64,000 bases of DNA from contig JAOANR010000005.1 of the NCBI GenBank assembly GCA_030278955.1, positions 6,918,874-6,982,873 on the forward strand, written 5' to 3'. The notes below the pieces were generated by a model, which saw only the letters and a program-made list of their open reading frames with translations, was not told the origin of the DNA and did not search any database. This DNA comes from Hygrophila difformis (Eukaryota; Streptophyta; Magnoliopsida; Lamiales; Acanthaceae). A program made the translations under genes and the position numbers. Shown here in pieces: positions 11,416-24,805 of this stretch (within the stretch, counting starts at the first letter, position 1; the number at the start of each line of letters is the position of its first letter).

Positions 11416-11785
11416 TTATAGAAAAAAAATATAGTGCATTTTCAAAATATAGGAGAACCAAATTCTAGCGAAATTCACGTTAGATAATTTAATTTCATTA
11501 ATTAATATATATAAAGAATACTACCAAATAAAATATGTAACAAAAACTTTATGGGTTGATAGTTGAATAATAAACAGTAGCAAAAATCAATCCCTTTTCA
11601 CTATAAAAATGAAAGAATTGTAAAAAAAAAAGAAAAAAAAAGAAAAACAAAACATAATGCACTTTCTAAATATAGGAGAACCAAATTCGAGCGAAATTAA
11701 TGTTAGATAATTTAATTTCATTAATTATTATAGATAAAGAATATTACCAAATAAAGAATGTAATAAAAACTTTATGGGTTGATAT
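11360..11785. repeat. Direct tandem duplication, two copies of about 200-220 bp
   Basis: Copies at 11360-11561 and 11562-11785 share GAATAATAAACA-like starts, TTTTCACTATAAAAATG, TATAGGAGAACCAAATTC, GTTAGATAATTTAATTTC and AACTTTATGGGTTGATA in the same order. The first copy includes the end of the decayed Stowaway MITE. Confidence 0.75.
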
Positions 11786-12444
11786 TATATTTATTATTTA
11801 AATATAATTTCAATATTTGTTGTAATTCTTAACCAATACTCTATTAATTGAAATCATAGTTAAAGAATATATTGTAAATTATTAATAAGTACTTTATAGA
11901 TTAATATTATATTTATTAATGAATCATAATTATTTATATTAGATAAATTAACTAAATTAGATAAATCGCAATACGACAATAAATTGATAAAACTATAGTC
12001 ATTTTAATTTGTTAATGGATTCATTTACAAGAGTATTTCTTATATTTTTCTAATTTAATTTGAAAATATCTACATCTTTATGAAATTTCTAATATTTCAA
12101 TGCTTTAGGGTGTGAATCAATGTCAATAATCAATTATCGAGTACAATACGGTTTCACGTAATTTCTTTGTCAATATATGAAATTAGAGTCGTGTATAGAC
12201 AGGCTTTTATCTTTACTTCTGAATTTTTTTGTCCATTCAACTATTGTTTGTAGTATAAGTATTTTTTAAGATATTAAATTGTAATATATAAATATTGGTA
12301 ATGACATATGTTGGTCGATTTGTATGCAATGTATAGATGTAGTCATGTAATGCTTAAAATAGTTTAAGAATATTGAAGAATATAATCGACATAATAAAAT
12401 TGAACAATTTTATTTGTTAAATTGGATAATTTTACTCATATTAT
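11786..12444. other. AT-rich intergenic DNA, nothing recognised
   Basis: Strongly AT-rich with short A/T runs and no open frame of note, up to the start of the element B LTR. Confidence 0.6.
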
Positions 12445-15400
12445 TGCTAGCTCGTCGCAAAGCTGCAAAATTAAATATTAGTCCTACTTCCCAAAACAAG
12501 AATAAAATGTAATGTATGGTGAGTAGGGTCGTCTTCCAAGGGATGCACACAAGGATTCAATATTTTGATTATTTATAAATATATGTATAAATATATAACA
12601 GGGGGATTTTGGATTCACCTAATTCTAACATAAAGAAACAAAATCAAGAAAAATAATAAATTGTAGACGAACTTCCAAACTTCAAATATGAAAGAGATCA
12701 AGCTTTGGAATGAATATTCATTTAGGATATGGAATTTGCTCATCAGCTGAAATCAACATTCATTGGTTCATATGGATAAATTGGTTATAGTTGATCTACA
12801 CGCGTTCACAACCAACTTTTCCTTACCTATTCGTTAGCCAAGGTACGACCGTTAGCTAATTCCCTAATCGAATGAGAACCCTCGGTACGACCATAGGATT
12901 ACAGATTCAACAGCATTAAAACCCAGAAAAGCCCAATTCAATTTAACATCAATCCTACGAGGTGATGTTCAAAATTGATTATAATCTCCCACTAGAGCGT
13001 TTACTCTAGCTTGCTACTCTAATTAAAACTCAACACAATTACGGATGAAGAATTTCAATATAGCAGTGAATTCCTAAATTAATATCTGGCCACAATACCA
13101 ATTCAAGAATTCTAAACTTGCAAATAAAGAAATTAGAAATACCCATTACCAATAAACGATTCAATTTAAAACAATACCATAGTTTCACAAATTCATATCC
13201 CAAAATCTATTCAAACCAAAGCTAGAAAATTAATCTACTCACAATCCATGAACATCCCAACAAATTGCATCAAATTTAACATATCAGAACAACTCAGAAA
13301 ATTGGCAGAATTCACCAAGAAAGAAGACTCCAATCTTGAAGAACCGATGTATGGCTCGGAACTGAAGAACTCCCAGGACTTCTGCCTCTAATACACCACT
13401 GTTGCTGCTCCAGAACAGGCGCAGCTGCTATGCTCGTTTGGCCTTGCTGCTGTCCGGAAAATTGTCCAGAAATTCGCTGCTTGGCTGCTCCAAAATCACA
13501 GCTGCTGTTGTCCCAAATTTCCTCTGATGCCGGATGGAATTAAGTGTTGAAGATGTATGAGAATTTGTGAAAATTCTTGCGGGAAAGAATAATAGGAAAT
13601 TGGAGTATGAAATCTGAAAATCTGGAAATCTGTGTGTGTCCCCCTGTAGCAGCAACCATTCTTCCAATATATAGACCAAATTCTCGAGCAGCTACCCTTC
13701 CAACGTGGTTTCTCCATTTCCTCCAAAATCGGGTCCTCAAAGATCGTGCTTCTCCTCATCAATCTGTTGAAACTTGTTTCTTGCTCTCCAATTAATAAAA
13801 TTCAGACACCCATTGCCAAATAATGCCCAAACTCTTCAAATCTTCAATTTAATACCCAAGGACCTTTCTGCAATTTTTAATACTTCTCACATGTGCTCCA
13901 CAGCTGCGAACCGGACCTTAGGCGTGGGCACACCTAACACTTCAAAATGGGCTATTGAAACTTTTGACAATTTCCGCACACGAGCATTTTCTAAAATATC
14001 AAGTTTGAATTTATTAAATGAAAAGAGTTATGCTTTAGGGGAAAGGGTTTAAGGATATAATTCACTTTTTATTACTCATGTGGGAAACTCTGATTTCAAA
14101 TGGCACTGTGGAACTCCCCGGCATGAAACTTTTGACGATTTCCCACTATATGAGTATTTTCTGAAAAATAATAATCCCTGTTTTCAATTTTATTTAATGA
14201 AACCAATTTATGAAGATGGAGTTGGGATTAGGGATATATTTATAGGTTGTCACGTTTTTATTACTCGTGTTAAGAAACTGTGCCCCCGAAAGCGCACGGT
14301 GTCAAAAATTGCAGTAATTTATAGTAAGACCGGATCGTTCACTGGAGGATGTGCGATAGAAGCAGGGCCCACGTCGTTTACTAAGATTTTCCACTCGGTT
14401 ACTCGATTCAAGTTTTGCAATGGTTTCTAACAACTACTTGACAATAATTTAAACTAGACTATGGAAGCAATTAAAGATTACAAAGCATGGTAAATTTAGT
14501 CTAAAAAGCAATTAAATCTATTCTAAGGAAGCGATAAGAATTATGCTAAGAAGGCATATAAAATTATTCTACGAAAGCATACTTAAAGTGTGACAGAAGG
14601 GACAGGAAGGAAATAATAAAAATTGGACAAGATTCAGATGAAACACAATTAAACTTCCATTTTAGTTACACAGATCTTTGGTTGGGATAATTCATCAGTT
14701 AGGTAACTCTCATGCTTTCTAGACTATGTTCCCTTTAACAGACAGGTACTTACAGTCAGAATTTGCATTCTCTTAAGACTTCAATTTCTAAGATACCACA
14801 GGTTAATAACTCCCCGTGCAATGCCTTGCAAGAGTATGTTAGTCATATGTGGTGGACAAGCAACACCTAACATATCATTAGTTGATATTTCAAGTACTCC
14901 CATCATCCCCCTTGTCACACCCAAAGTCTAAATCTAATCCCGAACTAATCCACAACTCTTAAACCTTACAACCGGCGGCCAACCTCCAATTCTTCCGAGT
15001 GACCTCTAAGAAAGCATTTGAAAGTAAGCGGTAAAGAAAGCAGTAAAGAAAGCATTTTAAAAACCTATCACTCGGAAGTCTTAAAAGATCATCTCATTCC
15101 GTTAGTATAAAAGAGCCCCTAATCTTGGTGACCAGATGCAGATTTAGAACTTTCCAAGTATCAGTAAGCCACAGGGCTTATAACATCCGGTTAGTTATGA
15201 GATACAAACATGAGTGGAACAGACCTATAAAGATCTATTCCGAATGTACTCACTCAAGACTCAATTTTAGGCTTTGGCGGGATTGGATAGTAGTTGAAAG
15301 AATACTCAACCCTACCTTAGAAATTAACCAAGGCCTATATGTTGTTCCTCTAGTATTATGTATCACATCTGATCCGAATCCAAGTGGACACTGATCTGAT

Positions 15401-16539
15401 GCAATACTTAATAGAAGATTTCCAACATACAGTATTTTTGAGAAACAAATAGATATTTGAAAATCATTCCCTAAACAGGTACTAAACTCTCAATTAAAAC
15501 ACAGAACCTTTCAGTCTAGGAGAGACCTAATCGCTGACTCTGCTTCTAAGTTCTCAAAATCAACCCCCAGTAGAATATGAATTAGTCATAACTGTCGAAT
15601 TTATCCCTTACTCAGATCCGGATTTTATAAAGTGATTTTTGTGGAAATTTATTATGCACATCTGATTAAGATCAAGACTTTTATGTCCAATGAGAAGGAT
15701 CTCCAAAATGTTATAGACCACAATACATTCATAATAATATCATGCATACAAGTATATGAGAAGCAAAATAAATTACCCCAAAATATATGGTGGGGTTAGA
15801 CAGAATCTGATACACAACGATGGATTAGCCTGAGATAAGAAGAATTTGACTAAAAAGAGTGCCAGAAATAATTGGGGTTATCCGGACTGCAAACATCTGC
15901 TATCCGGTTCCCAAGTATTCCAGATGGAATGATTTTTAGACAGTGAGAAACCCTTAATGACAGTGATCGCTATCATCAAGAGTCCCACTGTCTATGAGTG
16001 AGGAAAAACCTACACGTTTTCTTACTACAGTAATGTTATAACAGTGTTGATCGACACCATCTAACAGTACTATAGCTTGAAATTCGGATTTGAAATTAAG
16101 ATAAAGAAAAGAAAACTGTATCTCATTAGGAGTTGGCTGAGTGACTAATCGTTATCCCCGTGAAGAGACCTTTTCGCCGTAGCTTCCACCAACCACTAAT
16201 CAGATCATGCAAAATAACGAGTAATAATTAACACACAGAAGACGAGCTAATCGTTATCCCCGTGAAGGGACCTTTTCGCCAACATTGATCTGTGATATTC
16301 CTTATTACCCATTCATACACACGATAAATAGAAGAGATGCGATTAAAAGAATATTTTTGATATTGTGTGAGTGTTAATCACACAATAGTTTAGACATTAA
16401 TGAATTGAGATGTGTAATGGATAAAATTAGAAGTAATGGGCCTAAGCCCAATACACCCATGCAACTTACACAACTCAGGAGGATAAAATATTTTTGGAGT
16501 TTTAAAAATAGAATGAAGAAAGCAATTTGGTCTACTAGG

Positions 16540-17130
16540 TGAGGTGCAAATTAGACCGAATTGAGGATGCATGATGGATGAAGTAATACCTTACCCAGTT
16601 GATCCTTGTAAAGTCATGAAACATCATCTAATTCGATTTGTCGAAGCAATTCGGTCTAAACCGAATTGGACAATTCGAATTGATAAAGTCATTCCTACAC
16701 TCAAATTTGGCTAAGGCATTTACCCCAAAATGAGGGTAATTCGAATTGCCTAGTCAATTCGGTCTAGACCGAATTGGCAGTTCGAATTGGTAAGAGACAG
16801 AAAATAAACTAAGGCATGAAAGGATGGAATGCATACAATATGATGAACAAGGTCAATTAGGTCTAAACCGAATTCGCACAGACCGAATTGCTTGTACACC
16901 ATATGAGAGCAATTTTTGCTATGTAATTCGGTCTCATGGGCAATCGGTTTAGACCGAATTACCTAGACCGAATTGCATATATGTTTTCAAATAAGGCATT
17001 CAACAAACAAATATTTTGCCATGCCATTCCATTCTCATGGGCAATTCGGTTTAGACCGAATTGCCTCAAATCGAACTGCATGTCATTTTCCACATAAGAG
17101 ATATTTTTGTGCTCACAAGTACAGGTTCGG
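16540..17130. repeat. Palindromic motif array, block 1 of solo LTR
   Basis: Many copies of CAATTCGGTCTA / TAGACCGAATTG half-sites, often joined into palindromes. A perfect 22-bp one lies at 16755-16776 with core AATTCGGTCTAGACCGAATT, and near copies lie around 16650, 16855, 16950 and 17045. Position within the LTR (about 2.55-3.2 kb from its start) matches block 1 of LTR A, but the sequence is unrelated. Confidence 0.85.
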
Positions 17131-18059
17131 TTTACACTGTGTGGTCTATGATGGATGAGAATTACCTAATCCTTCATTGCACATCAATGTCACCTCACAG
17201 CCACACTAGTGAGCAATTTAAGAAAAATAGGCATAATAGGATACGTGTCTAGCAGGCATTTGGCATGAATTAAACCTTAATTCTAAAACAAGAAATCAAA
17301 GATTCAAGAACCTAACACACTAAGAAAAATAAGAACTACATGCATATAAGCAAGAATACTTACATTATCTAATGCAACAACAAGCTAAAATAGAGAGACC
17401 AAAACAGCAACATAAGACATTTAAAATAAATTCTAACAACCCTAAAATTATCTAAAACCTAAGAACACTCATTTGAAGCACTAAGGTACAAAAGCAAGCC
17501 AAAAGCCCACTAAACATGTATTTATTGAGAATGTAAGTCAACTAGGACATAATAAATGTAACCTAGTTGAAACAAACAAACATTCTAATATTTATTACTA
17601 AGGAAAGCATTAAATGAGTGCCAAACACATGAAATAAAAACCCATTTCTGGATTTCCTCTTGTATTGACACTTGAAAGCAAATAAATAACCCTAAAACCA
17701 TCATTAACTTGAAGGTATGGTTCATTCTAACTACAAAGCATTTAAAGTGTATGGTAATGGCTACACTAAAGGTAGTAACAAGCTTCTATGAAAATAAACT
17801 AAGATCAAAGCATTAAGACTACACTACAAGCTTGAAAATAAACTAACTAAACTAAACTACCTACCTAACCCATAAGGGGTGGAGAAAACCTTCTGCTCCT
17901 TCTTTTTGTCTCCCAGCAAAATGTCCAAGTGTGTAAGAATCTCTCTTGTGTTGAGGAAGGTCAGCTTTTATACTTCTTCTCGGAACCCTAGGCCCATCAG
18001 GGCCCATCCACAGTGCCATGCATTTCTCACATGCTCACAGCTTCGATTGGATGCACTTT

Positions 18060-18510
18060 TGAATGTAGTTCGGTCTCCTCAAGCAATTCGGTCTAGGCCG
18101 AATTGGTGCAATTCGAATTGCATGAGGTCTTTCTTCTTGATCTGGAGCATGGAATGTGGTACTCTTTTATCAATTCGGTCTATGGGTAGACCGAATTGGC
18201 CTTGTCGAACTGATGATGGCTCCTGCTTGGCTTCCTTGCTTTGAGGTAATTCGATCTATGCAATCAATTCGGCCTAGACCGAATTGCATAGATCGAACCC
18301 CTTCTTTTCTTTTTTGCTCAGTCTTCTTCTTTTCATAGTGCAATTCGGTCTAGGGGTCAATTTGGTTTAGACCGAATTGCCACAGACCGAATTGGTTGTT
18401 CTGCTTCTCTTCTTCAACACTTGTTTTTTTTCTTCTTCTTCTTTTCAACAATTCGGTCTAATGAGCAATTCGGTTTAGGCCGAATTGCGTATAGACCGAA
18501 TTGGTCTTCA
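18060..18510. repeat. Palindromic motif array, block 2 of solo LTR
   Basis: Second cluster of CAATTCGGTCTA / TAGACCGAATTG half-sites, about 4.1-4.55 kb from the LTR start, matching the place of block 2 in LTR A. A pyrimidine-rich tract follows, as in LTR A. Confidence 0.82.
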
Positions 18511-18961
18511 ACACTTAACCAAAATTTCAAGTTTGTGGGATTTTCATTCTTTTTCCCATCTTTTTGATTTTTGTGGGCTATTTTATTCTTTTGCCCATCT
18601 TTTCATTCATTTTTCTTTTCTTTTTCCTTTTTTTTCATGTTTTTGGATTTTTCTAACACAAATACAATTAAAATTGCATATTTTTGTGTCTTTCATTACC
18701 AGCTTATTTTTCTTACAAACTCGCATTAATCTGTCGAATTCAACTGCTTTCTCATTGAAATAAGATGGGAATACAATCAAAATGTCCGTCTCAAACACGG
18801 AAATGGATTGGCCATTATCAGCTATCAAAGGTTGAAAATGTACACCTTTCCTACAATTTCACAATTCACCAATTTAATCAAATACAAGCCATTTTTATGA
18901 ATATTCACAAGAACTTAAGTTGACATATGTATAAAAATATTATCAAATAAATCATATATCA

Positions 18962-18990
18962 ACTCTCCCACACCTAATCCATGCTTGTCC
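18962..18990 (-). promoter_or_regulatory. Polypurine tract of element B
   Basis: The minus strand reads GGATTAGGTGTGGGAGAGT immediately before the 3' LTR, the expected plus-strand primer. A close internal copy (ATGATTTAGGTGTGGGGAGG on the minus strand) lies at about 20310-20330. Confidence 0.65.
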
Positions 18991-21900
18991 TCAAGCATAT
19001 ATCAAACCAAATGCCACAATGTTTGCCAACTCAAATATCATTTAACCATGCCAAAGTTTCATCAAAAGTAAGGTATGCAAAGCCAACTATCCTCACAAAA
19101 TGGGAAAATATACGAAGTGATCACACACCCTCAAGTGTTTAGGCTAATTTTACTCAATACGCATAGAGAACTATCAATCCCATATGCTTGCAATTAAATC
19201 ACAGTATTACCACATCTCAAATAAGAACAAGATGCTCATAATCAAAGGGTCTTTGTTAGGGTTGTAACGGGGCTAAGGATGGGGTAGGAAAATATGGAAT
19301 ATGTAGGTTAAAAGGAATTGAGGAAAATGCCTATCTATCAAAACATGCTACGAGACATGTTGCACAAATTCCCTTTTTGACATCAACGATCAGGCCGCTC
19401 TCAAGATAAAGAATTACACTTTTCTGCAAGAACACAAAACATGTCTGCCTCTCTACTTTTTTTTTTGTTTTCTTTTTTTCATGGATTTCGATAGCTTGAC
19501 ACGTTTATTAGAGGAATTCCAATATCTGAAAATTGCAGATTGAACTTCAACTCTGCGTTCATGACACTTCGTCAGAGGAACACGTGCCAAACTACTTACG
19601 TCCACTGCCCTTGTATTTTTTTTCCTTTTCCTTTTTTCAGGGCTTTTCTTTTCTTTTTTTTTCTTTTTTCTTTTTTTTTATTCAAGAGAGAGGCAGTACA
19701 AATTACATCAGATATAAAAGTTCAATCAACTCGCATCAAGCGCAACCTCTAAACAAAATCACATGTAATGATATTTAAACAAATTTCCTCATGTTCCTAG
19801 AGTTCAAATGAGTGTATGGCCATAATCAAAGAAAAAGGTCTCATAGGCTAAGGGTTAAAAGTTAACCAAGAAAAATGGATATATCATCAATAGGCTCAAC
19901 GTGGTTCACTAGGGGATATACATGGGTCAAGGGGAAAAAATAAGGCCAAAATCGGGTAATCCTAGTGCCCTTATCATCATATTTGCATCAAAATTCAAAA
20001 ATGAGAGTAGTATCAACTATGTATAATCAAGCAAGTTCTAGAAAATCAAGCCTCATATGTTTTACACACAACAAAAAGTTTGAGCAAATATGTGGTATGT
20101 GTATTTTTTCTTTTTATTGCTCAAAGAGGCTCAAAACTCACTTAGGTTTATTCGATGGATGACTAGGCATACCTTTCAATTAATTATTTCTAAGAACATG
20201 GCAAATTCTACACGAGTCAAACAATGCACATATGAACTTGGCAAGTTATACGCAAGAGGACTAGCTTACGAAGTTCAAAAATTCATATTCACATGTAAGC
20301 ATATCCTAAAACCCTCCCCACACCTAAATCATGCAATGTCCCTATTGCAAAATAAAGATGAAATTAAGAGGAGAAGATAGGAACTTCCCTGGATTAGGTG
20401 GAGGCGCCCGTGGTGCCTATTGCTTGGCATGGAGGATCTCTAAAATAGAGTCCATTTTCGCTTCAAGGCGAGCCTGAGATTCGGTCAATGTAGCTTGAGA
20501 TTGCGTCAATGTGGCTAATTCATGTGTGAGCTCGTGGACAGCCATGTGTAAAAAGGGCCCCAGCGGAGCACCCGAGGATGAGGGACCGGTGGAAGCATTG
20601 TAGGGCAATAATGGGACATCCTTATCACTTGCACCGTTGTCATGAGGCTCCCAAGACAGGGCCTTAGAGGCCACAAAGGCAGCGGCTGCTCTGTGTGATG
20701 GGGCAGGGCCAGTAGTGAGCGTGTAGTTGTATCCATCTTTTTAGACCGGGTAGTCGGAGTGTTAGTTCTTCCCATTTGTAGATACCTGCACTCAGAAATT
20801 TCCACAAACAACCAAGTAGCAACAAGAATAACACAGTCTAATAACTAATAACCAACCACAGTTCAAAGAGTCTTGAACTTCAGACTCTCCTATGCTCCAC
20901 CAATCTTCATTCACAATGTGCACAGTTCAAGAAATCATAACTACACCTCATCTTGAATTACATAAATATCCAATAGAATCAATCGAATTCAGCCGATACT
21001 CAATACTATCTCTGAACATGTAGAATATAGCGTATTTGACTTACAAAATTGGGAACCCTAGCAGCTCTTGAAGGATGGCGGTTCCTGGGCAGGGGAGCGG
21101 CGCCCCTGTGGTTGTCCGTTGGTTGCTAGCAGCAGCGTTCGGGTGAGACAGATGAGGCAGCGACGACTGGAAGGATGGCACTGGACGGTGGAGCGACGGC
21201 GGTGGATGGTGGAGCCGATGGCGGAAAAGGACTGAAGTGGTGGTGGCGCTCGCGGGTTAGGGCAGAAGGAAGACGGGCGAGTCAGGGGGTGAGCGCAGAG
21301 AAGAGGGAAAAGGGAGCGTCGGGGTGAGGGTGGTGGTGCGGCAGCAAGTGGGCAGGAGAGAGGGGCCGGCGGTGGCGCGGCTTGGGCAGGGCGGAGGAAT
21401 GGTGGCGGCGGAGAGGGAGAGGGAAGGGCGGTGGCTTGAGAGAGGGGATTGGATAAAGAGATGAGAGAACAGACATACTAGGGCTTATGAGCATGTGTTG
21501 TGTGAACTAAGTTTTCCCTATGTGCAATTGGGTTTAATTGGGATTGGCAGGAGAATTTTTACCCTTAGGCATGCCCACACTTAAAAATGAATATTGCTCT
21601 GTTCGGGTTTCTATCTCGCCATAACTTCCAGGGTATTTTGTATTTTGATTCCTTGAGCGTGCCCACACCTAAGGCTTCTAATTGTTCTATCCGTCCTCTC
21701 CCCTCATCCCAAATTTCAGTGTAATTTTACTCATTGGGCGTGCCCACGCCTAAGGCTAGTAATCGTACTGAATTGCTACCCTTGTTTCCTTTTACATCAG
21801 TCCATTTTCTTCTCTTGGGTGTGCCCCCGCCCAAGGTCAATAATATGTCTGCCATTTCCACACATTCCTCTCCATAATTCAGGATGTTTTTCGCCCTAAA

Positions 21901-22294
21901 GCATGCCCACGCACAACACCAATTTTTGCTCTGCAACTTCAAAAAGTCTTGAAATCAACAAACAAGACCCAACACCAAGGAAAATTTTATTAGACTCATT
22001 CTAAGACTCGAAAATTTTTACTAAACAATGTGAAATTTAAATATGAAACTTGGGTTGCCTCCCAAGAAGCGCCTTTCTTTTACGTCTTTGGCTAGACTTA
22101 GCTTCAATTTGCTAACTTAAAATTTTCGCCCTTGAGATTTCTTGGAGTCATAAACTCCACATCTCTTCTTCACAAATCCTTTATAATATGGCTTAAGTTA
22201 GAAGCCATTTACAACCTCTTTGTCCAAAGGGAGACTTGGGGTTGCCTTTTCATCAAAAGAACAACCAAAATTAGCTACAGTAAATGGACAAACC
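18991..22294 (-). other. Internal non-coding part of element B
   Basis: No reverse transcriptase, RNase H or integrase motif is visible. The segment 22030-22160 reads on the minus strand as …LAKDVKERRFLGGNPSF, which resembles the stretch just after integrase in Athila-like elements; that suggests pol was removed by one deletion between about 22160 and 22295. The part 20980-21480 is GC-rich and purine-rich; 19450-19690 has pyrimidine-rich runs. Confidence 0.5.
20417..20811 (-). pseudogene. Broken ORF after gag-protease, env-like position
   Basis: Two overlapping minus-strand frames look like one frameshifted ORF. A start near 20775 (MGRTNTPTTRSKKMD) resembles the basic N-termini of the extra ORF that Athila-like elements carry downstream of pol. 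After a frame change the sequence ends in a probable coiled coil with repeats of LTQSQATLTESQARLEAKMD. No transmembrane segment or signal peptide is evident. The assignment to an envelope-like ORF rests on position and composition only; it may be unrelated low-complexity sequence. Confidence 0.35.
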
Positions 22295-23206
22295 CTACGA
22301 ACAATACTTACCTCGGTCAAACCATGAATAAGATCCACAAAATGTTCTACCATTTCCTTTTAAAAAAAGTAGATCTTCCTTGTACACCATGGCATTCCCT
22401 TGCATCTCATTCCACACTTCCTGCACATTTTGGTTAACGACAACATCCATACTACACACAGAATTAGATTCCACATGATTTACATTCTCAAAAATATTGA
22501 ACTTAACCTTCACACCATCAAATTCCATAGTCAATGTCCCATTCTCCACATCAATTTTTGTTCTTGCAGTATACATAAATGGCCTACCAAGTATGATAGG
22601 TGAAGGATTTCGACATTTTTCATCATTCATATCTACTACATAGAAATCAACAGGAAAAATTAAATCATTTACTTGCACTAGGACATCTTCCACCATGCCT
22701 TCAGGATATGCATTTGTCCTATCAGCTAGTTGAATGATTATTCCAGTTTCTTTCAACGGCCCAATATTCAGTGAATCATATATAGATTTAGGCATGACAT
22801 TAATAGTTGCTCCTAAATCTAACATGGCCTTCTCAATATTCAACTTACCTATCTTACATGGTATTGCAAACATAACAGGATCTCCAAATTTTTGAGGTAA
22901 TTTGCGTTGAAGTACTGCTGAAATACTCTCCCCAGCTATTATCTTCTCATCTCCTTGCAACCGTTTCTTGTTGGTATATAAATCTTTTAAAAACTTGGCA
23001 TAGCGAGGTACATGCTTTATTACATCAAGTAGAGGGATGCTCAAATCCACTTTCTTGAATATTTCCATCATCTCTTTGTCCTTGTCCCATTTTTTCGGTT
23101 TTGCCAACCTGTGAGGAAAAGGGGTCGGGTTAGAATATGATTGAACTGGAGAATTTAAAACTATCTCAGATGAATTTTTTCGCTTCTTCCTCAATCTCCT
23201 TTTCAA
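22295..23206 (-). pseudogene. Aspartic protease of element B
   Basis: The frame encodes a segment with SIPLLDVIKHVPRYAKFLKDL and KKRL, then a retropepsin with DLGATINVMP (active site) and IILGRPFMYTART (second motif) followed by a FDGVKVKFNIFEN strand. The same order occurs in element A (557-2095). It ends at 22295 without any reverse transcriptase sequence. The first methionine at 23206 is internal: homology to the Gag-protease linker begins upstream in another frame, so there is a frameshift near 23210-23300. Confidence 0.8.
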
Positions 23207-23299
23207 TTTCCTCTTCGGCTTTCTCCTTAGAATTTATAACCACTGGACCTTCCAACTCCTTGCCACTTCTCAAGGTCATAGCACTAACATTGCTTGGGT

Positions 23300-24701
23300 T
23301 TATGTGAGTTTGTGCAGTAGCTTCCCTTTCTCTCGCTCCTTAGACTCTCGAAGTTCATCCATAACTTGAACCATTTGATCCTCCAGGTTCTTCACACTCG
23401 TCCTAGTCTCTTGCTGCAATTGCAAAACACTAGAAGCAATAGATTTAACCATGTCTTGTAAGGACTTACCTGGAGCAGGGGCGTGAGGTGGCTGCTTTTG
23501 TTGTTGAGATTGTGGATTGGGTTGGAAACCAGGTGGTTGTTGTGGATAGTTGGCTTGTTGATTTCCATACCTCAAATTCGGGTGATCACGCCACCCCGGA
23601 TTGTAGGTGTTGGAGAATGGATCATAAGGCCTTTGTGGCACAAAATTTGCAGCATTGACATAAACCTCATCCCTCAATTTAGAACAAGCATCGGTGGGGT
23701 GCTCTAAACTTGTACAAATCCCACAAGCTTTGACTTGTGCCTTTCCTACAACAAGTTTTCGAACAAAAGAAGTTAGTTCAGTTAGTTGTTGCTGTAAAGA
23801 ATTTACCTCAGTGGCCTCTTTCACTGCCACAGTCTCTCGTGGCCCAAATTGTTGAGAATTCATGGCCATATCATTTAACAACCCCCAAGCTTCAGTTGGT
23901 GTCTTGTTCATCAGTGCACCACCACTCGCAGCATCAATGATCATCCTATCCATAGTACTTAGCCCTTCATAAAAATACTGGATTAGTAGTTGTTCAGAAA
24001 TTTGGTGTTGAGGACACCTAGTAATGAGTTTATTAAATCTATCCCAATATTCAAACAAAGACTCCCCTGAAGCTTGCTTGATTCCACATATCTCCTTTCT
24101 TAGGTTAGCTGCTCAGGAAGCGGGGAAATACTTCTCCAAGAACTTGCGCTTCATCTCAGTCCAGGTGGTGATACTCCCTGTTGGAAGATTGAAGAGCCAA
24201 TCTTTGGCAGCATCCTTCAGTGAAAATGGGAAAGTCCTCAGCTTGATTTGATCCTCAGTAACTCCAGCAGGTTTCATACTGGTGCATACCACATCGAACT
24301 CCTGCAAATGCTTATGGTGGTTCTTCACCTGAAAGACCATGGAAAGAAGGTAATAAATGTATCAGTCCGGTTTTAAGCACAGATGTTGTATTTTCGGCTA
24401 CAGTAGGAAAAGTGATACAGAGAGGTTGTTTAGTTAAATCAGGAGCTGCTAGCTCCCTTAATATCCTTTGTTGTGCCATTTGTGCCTGTGGAATATCAAC
24501 TTTTTCTTCTAGCTCCTTGCTATCCTCAGAATCCGATGAGCTAGAATCCTCAGCAATTTGGACTGCCAAGCTAATCAGTGGTGATAGCACGACTGCTTTT
24601 TCTGCTCTCCTTAACTCCCTAGCTTCCTTCCTCAAACGACGTGCAGTCTTTTCAATTTCAGGATCAAAATTTTGTTTAGCACCACGTTCTGTTTGGGGCA
24701 T
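23300..24701 (-). pseudogene. Gag of element B, broken
   Basis: Starts at 24701 with a basic helix (DPEIEKTARRLRKEARELR), the counterpart of the element A Gag start. After a frameshift near 24330-24345 it continues HKHLQEFDVVC and WLFNLPTGSITTW to KRKFLEKYFPAS. A TGA at 24113-24115 then interrupts it; the frame continues AANLRKEICGIKQASGESL, the YFYEGLSTMDRMIIDAASGG block, a CGICTSLEHPTDAC zinc-knuckle-like motif, and a Q/P-rich tail. The TGA stands where an arginine CGA would fit. Non-functional as read. Confidence 0.82.
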
Positions 24702-24787
24702 AAACTAGTAAGCAGTAACAAACAATAATATATGTATAAAAAAATAAAATAAATAAAATAACCAAAGTATCCAAATCCTTAATAGCG

Positions 24788-24805
24788 TCCCCGGCAACGG
24801 CGCCA
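24788..24805 (-). promoter_or_regulatory. Primer-binding site, tRNA-Asp (element B)
   Basis: The minus strand reads TGGCGCCGTTGCCGGGGA, a perfect 18-nt tRNA-Asp site, 5 nt inside the 5' LTR end at 24811. Confidence 0.92.

Larger units (their letters stand above)
13956..18820 (-). mobile_element. Complete 4865 bp solo LTR of the element A family
   Basis: Starts TGAAAC and ends ATTATCA, with a perfect 5-bp target duplication GCTAT at 13951-13955 and 18821-18825. It aligns with LTR A from end to end by eye, but with different palindromic arrays. There is no internal region, primer site or coding sequence, so it is the product of LTR-LTR recombination. The empty site is preserved in the other LTR of element B. 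Orientation matches LTR A. Short open frames in it are not genes. Confidence 0.92.
12445..18961 (-). repeat. 3' LTR of element B, split by a nested solo LTR
   Basis: LTR sequence occupies 12445-13955 and resumes at 18821-18961; the interval is the A-family solo LTR plus its target duplication. The joined LTR aligns with the right copy, which reads CTTCAAAATGGGCTATCAAAGG-like sequence without interruption (about 28014-28032) and so supplies the empty site. Confidence 0.88.
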
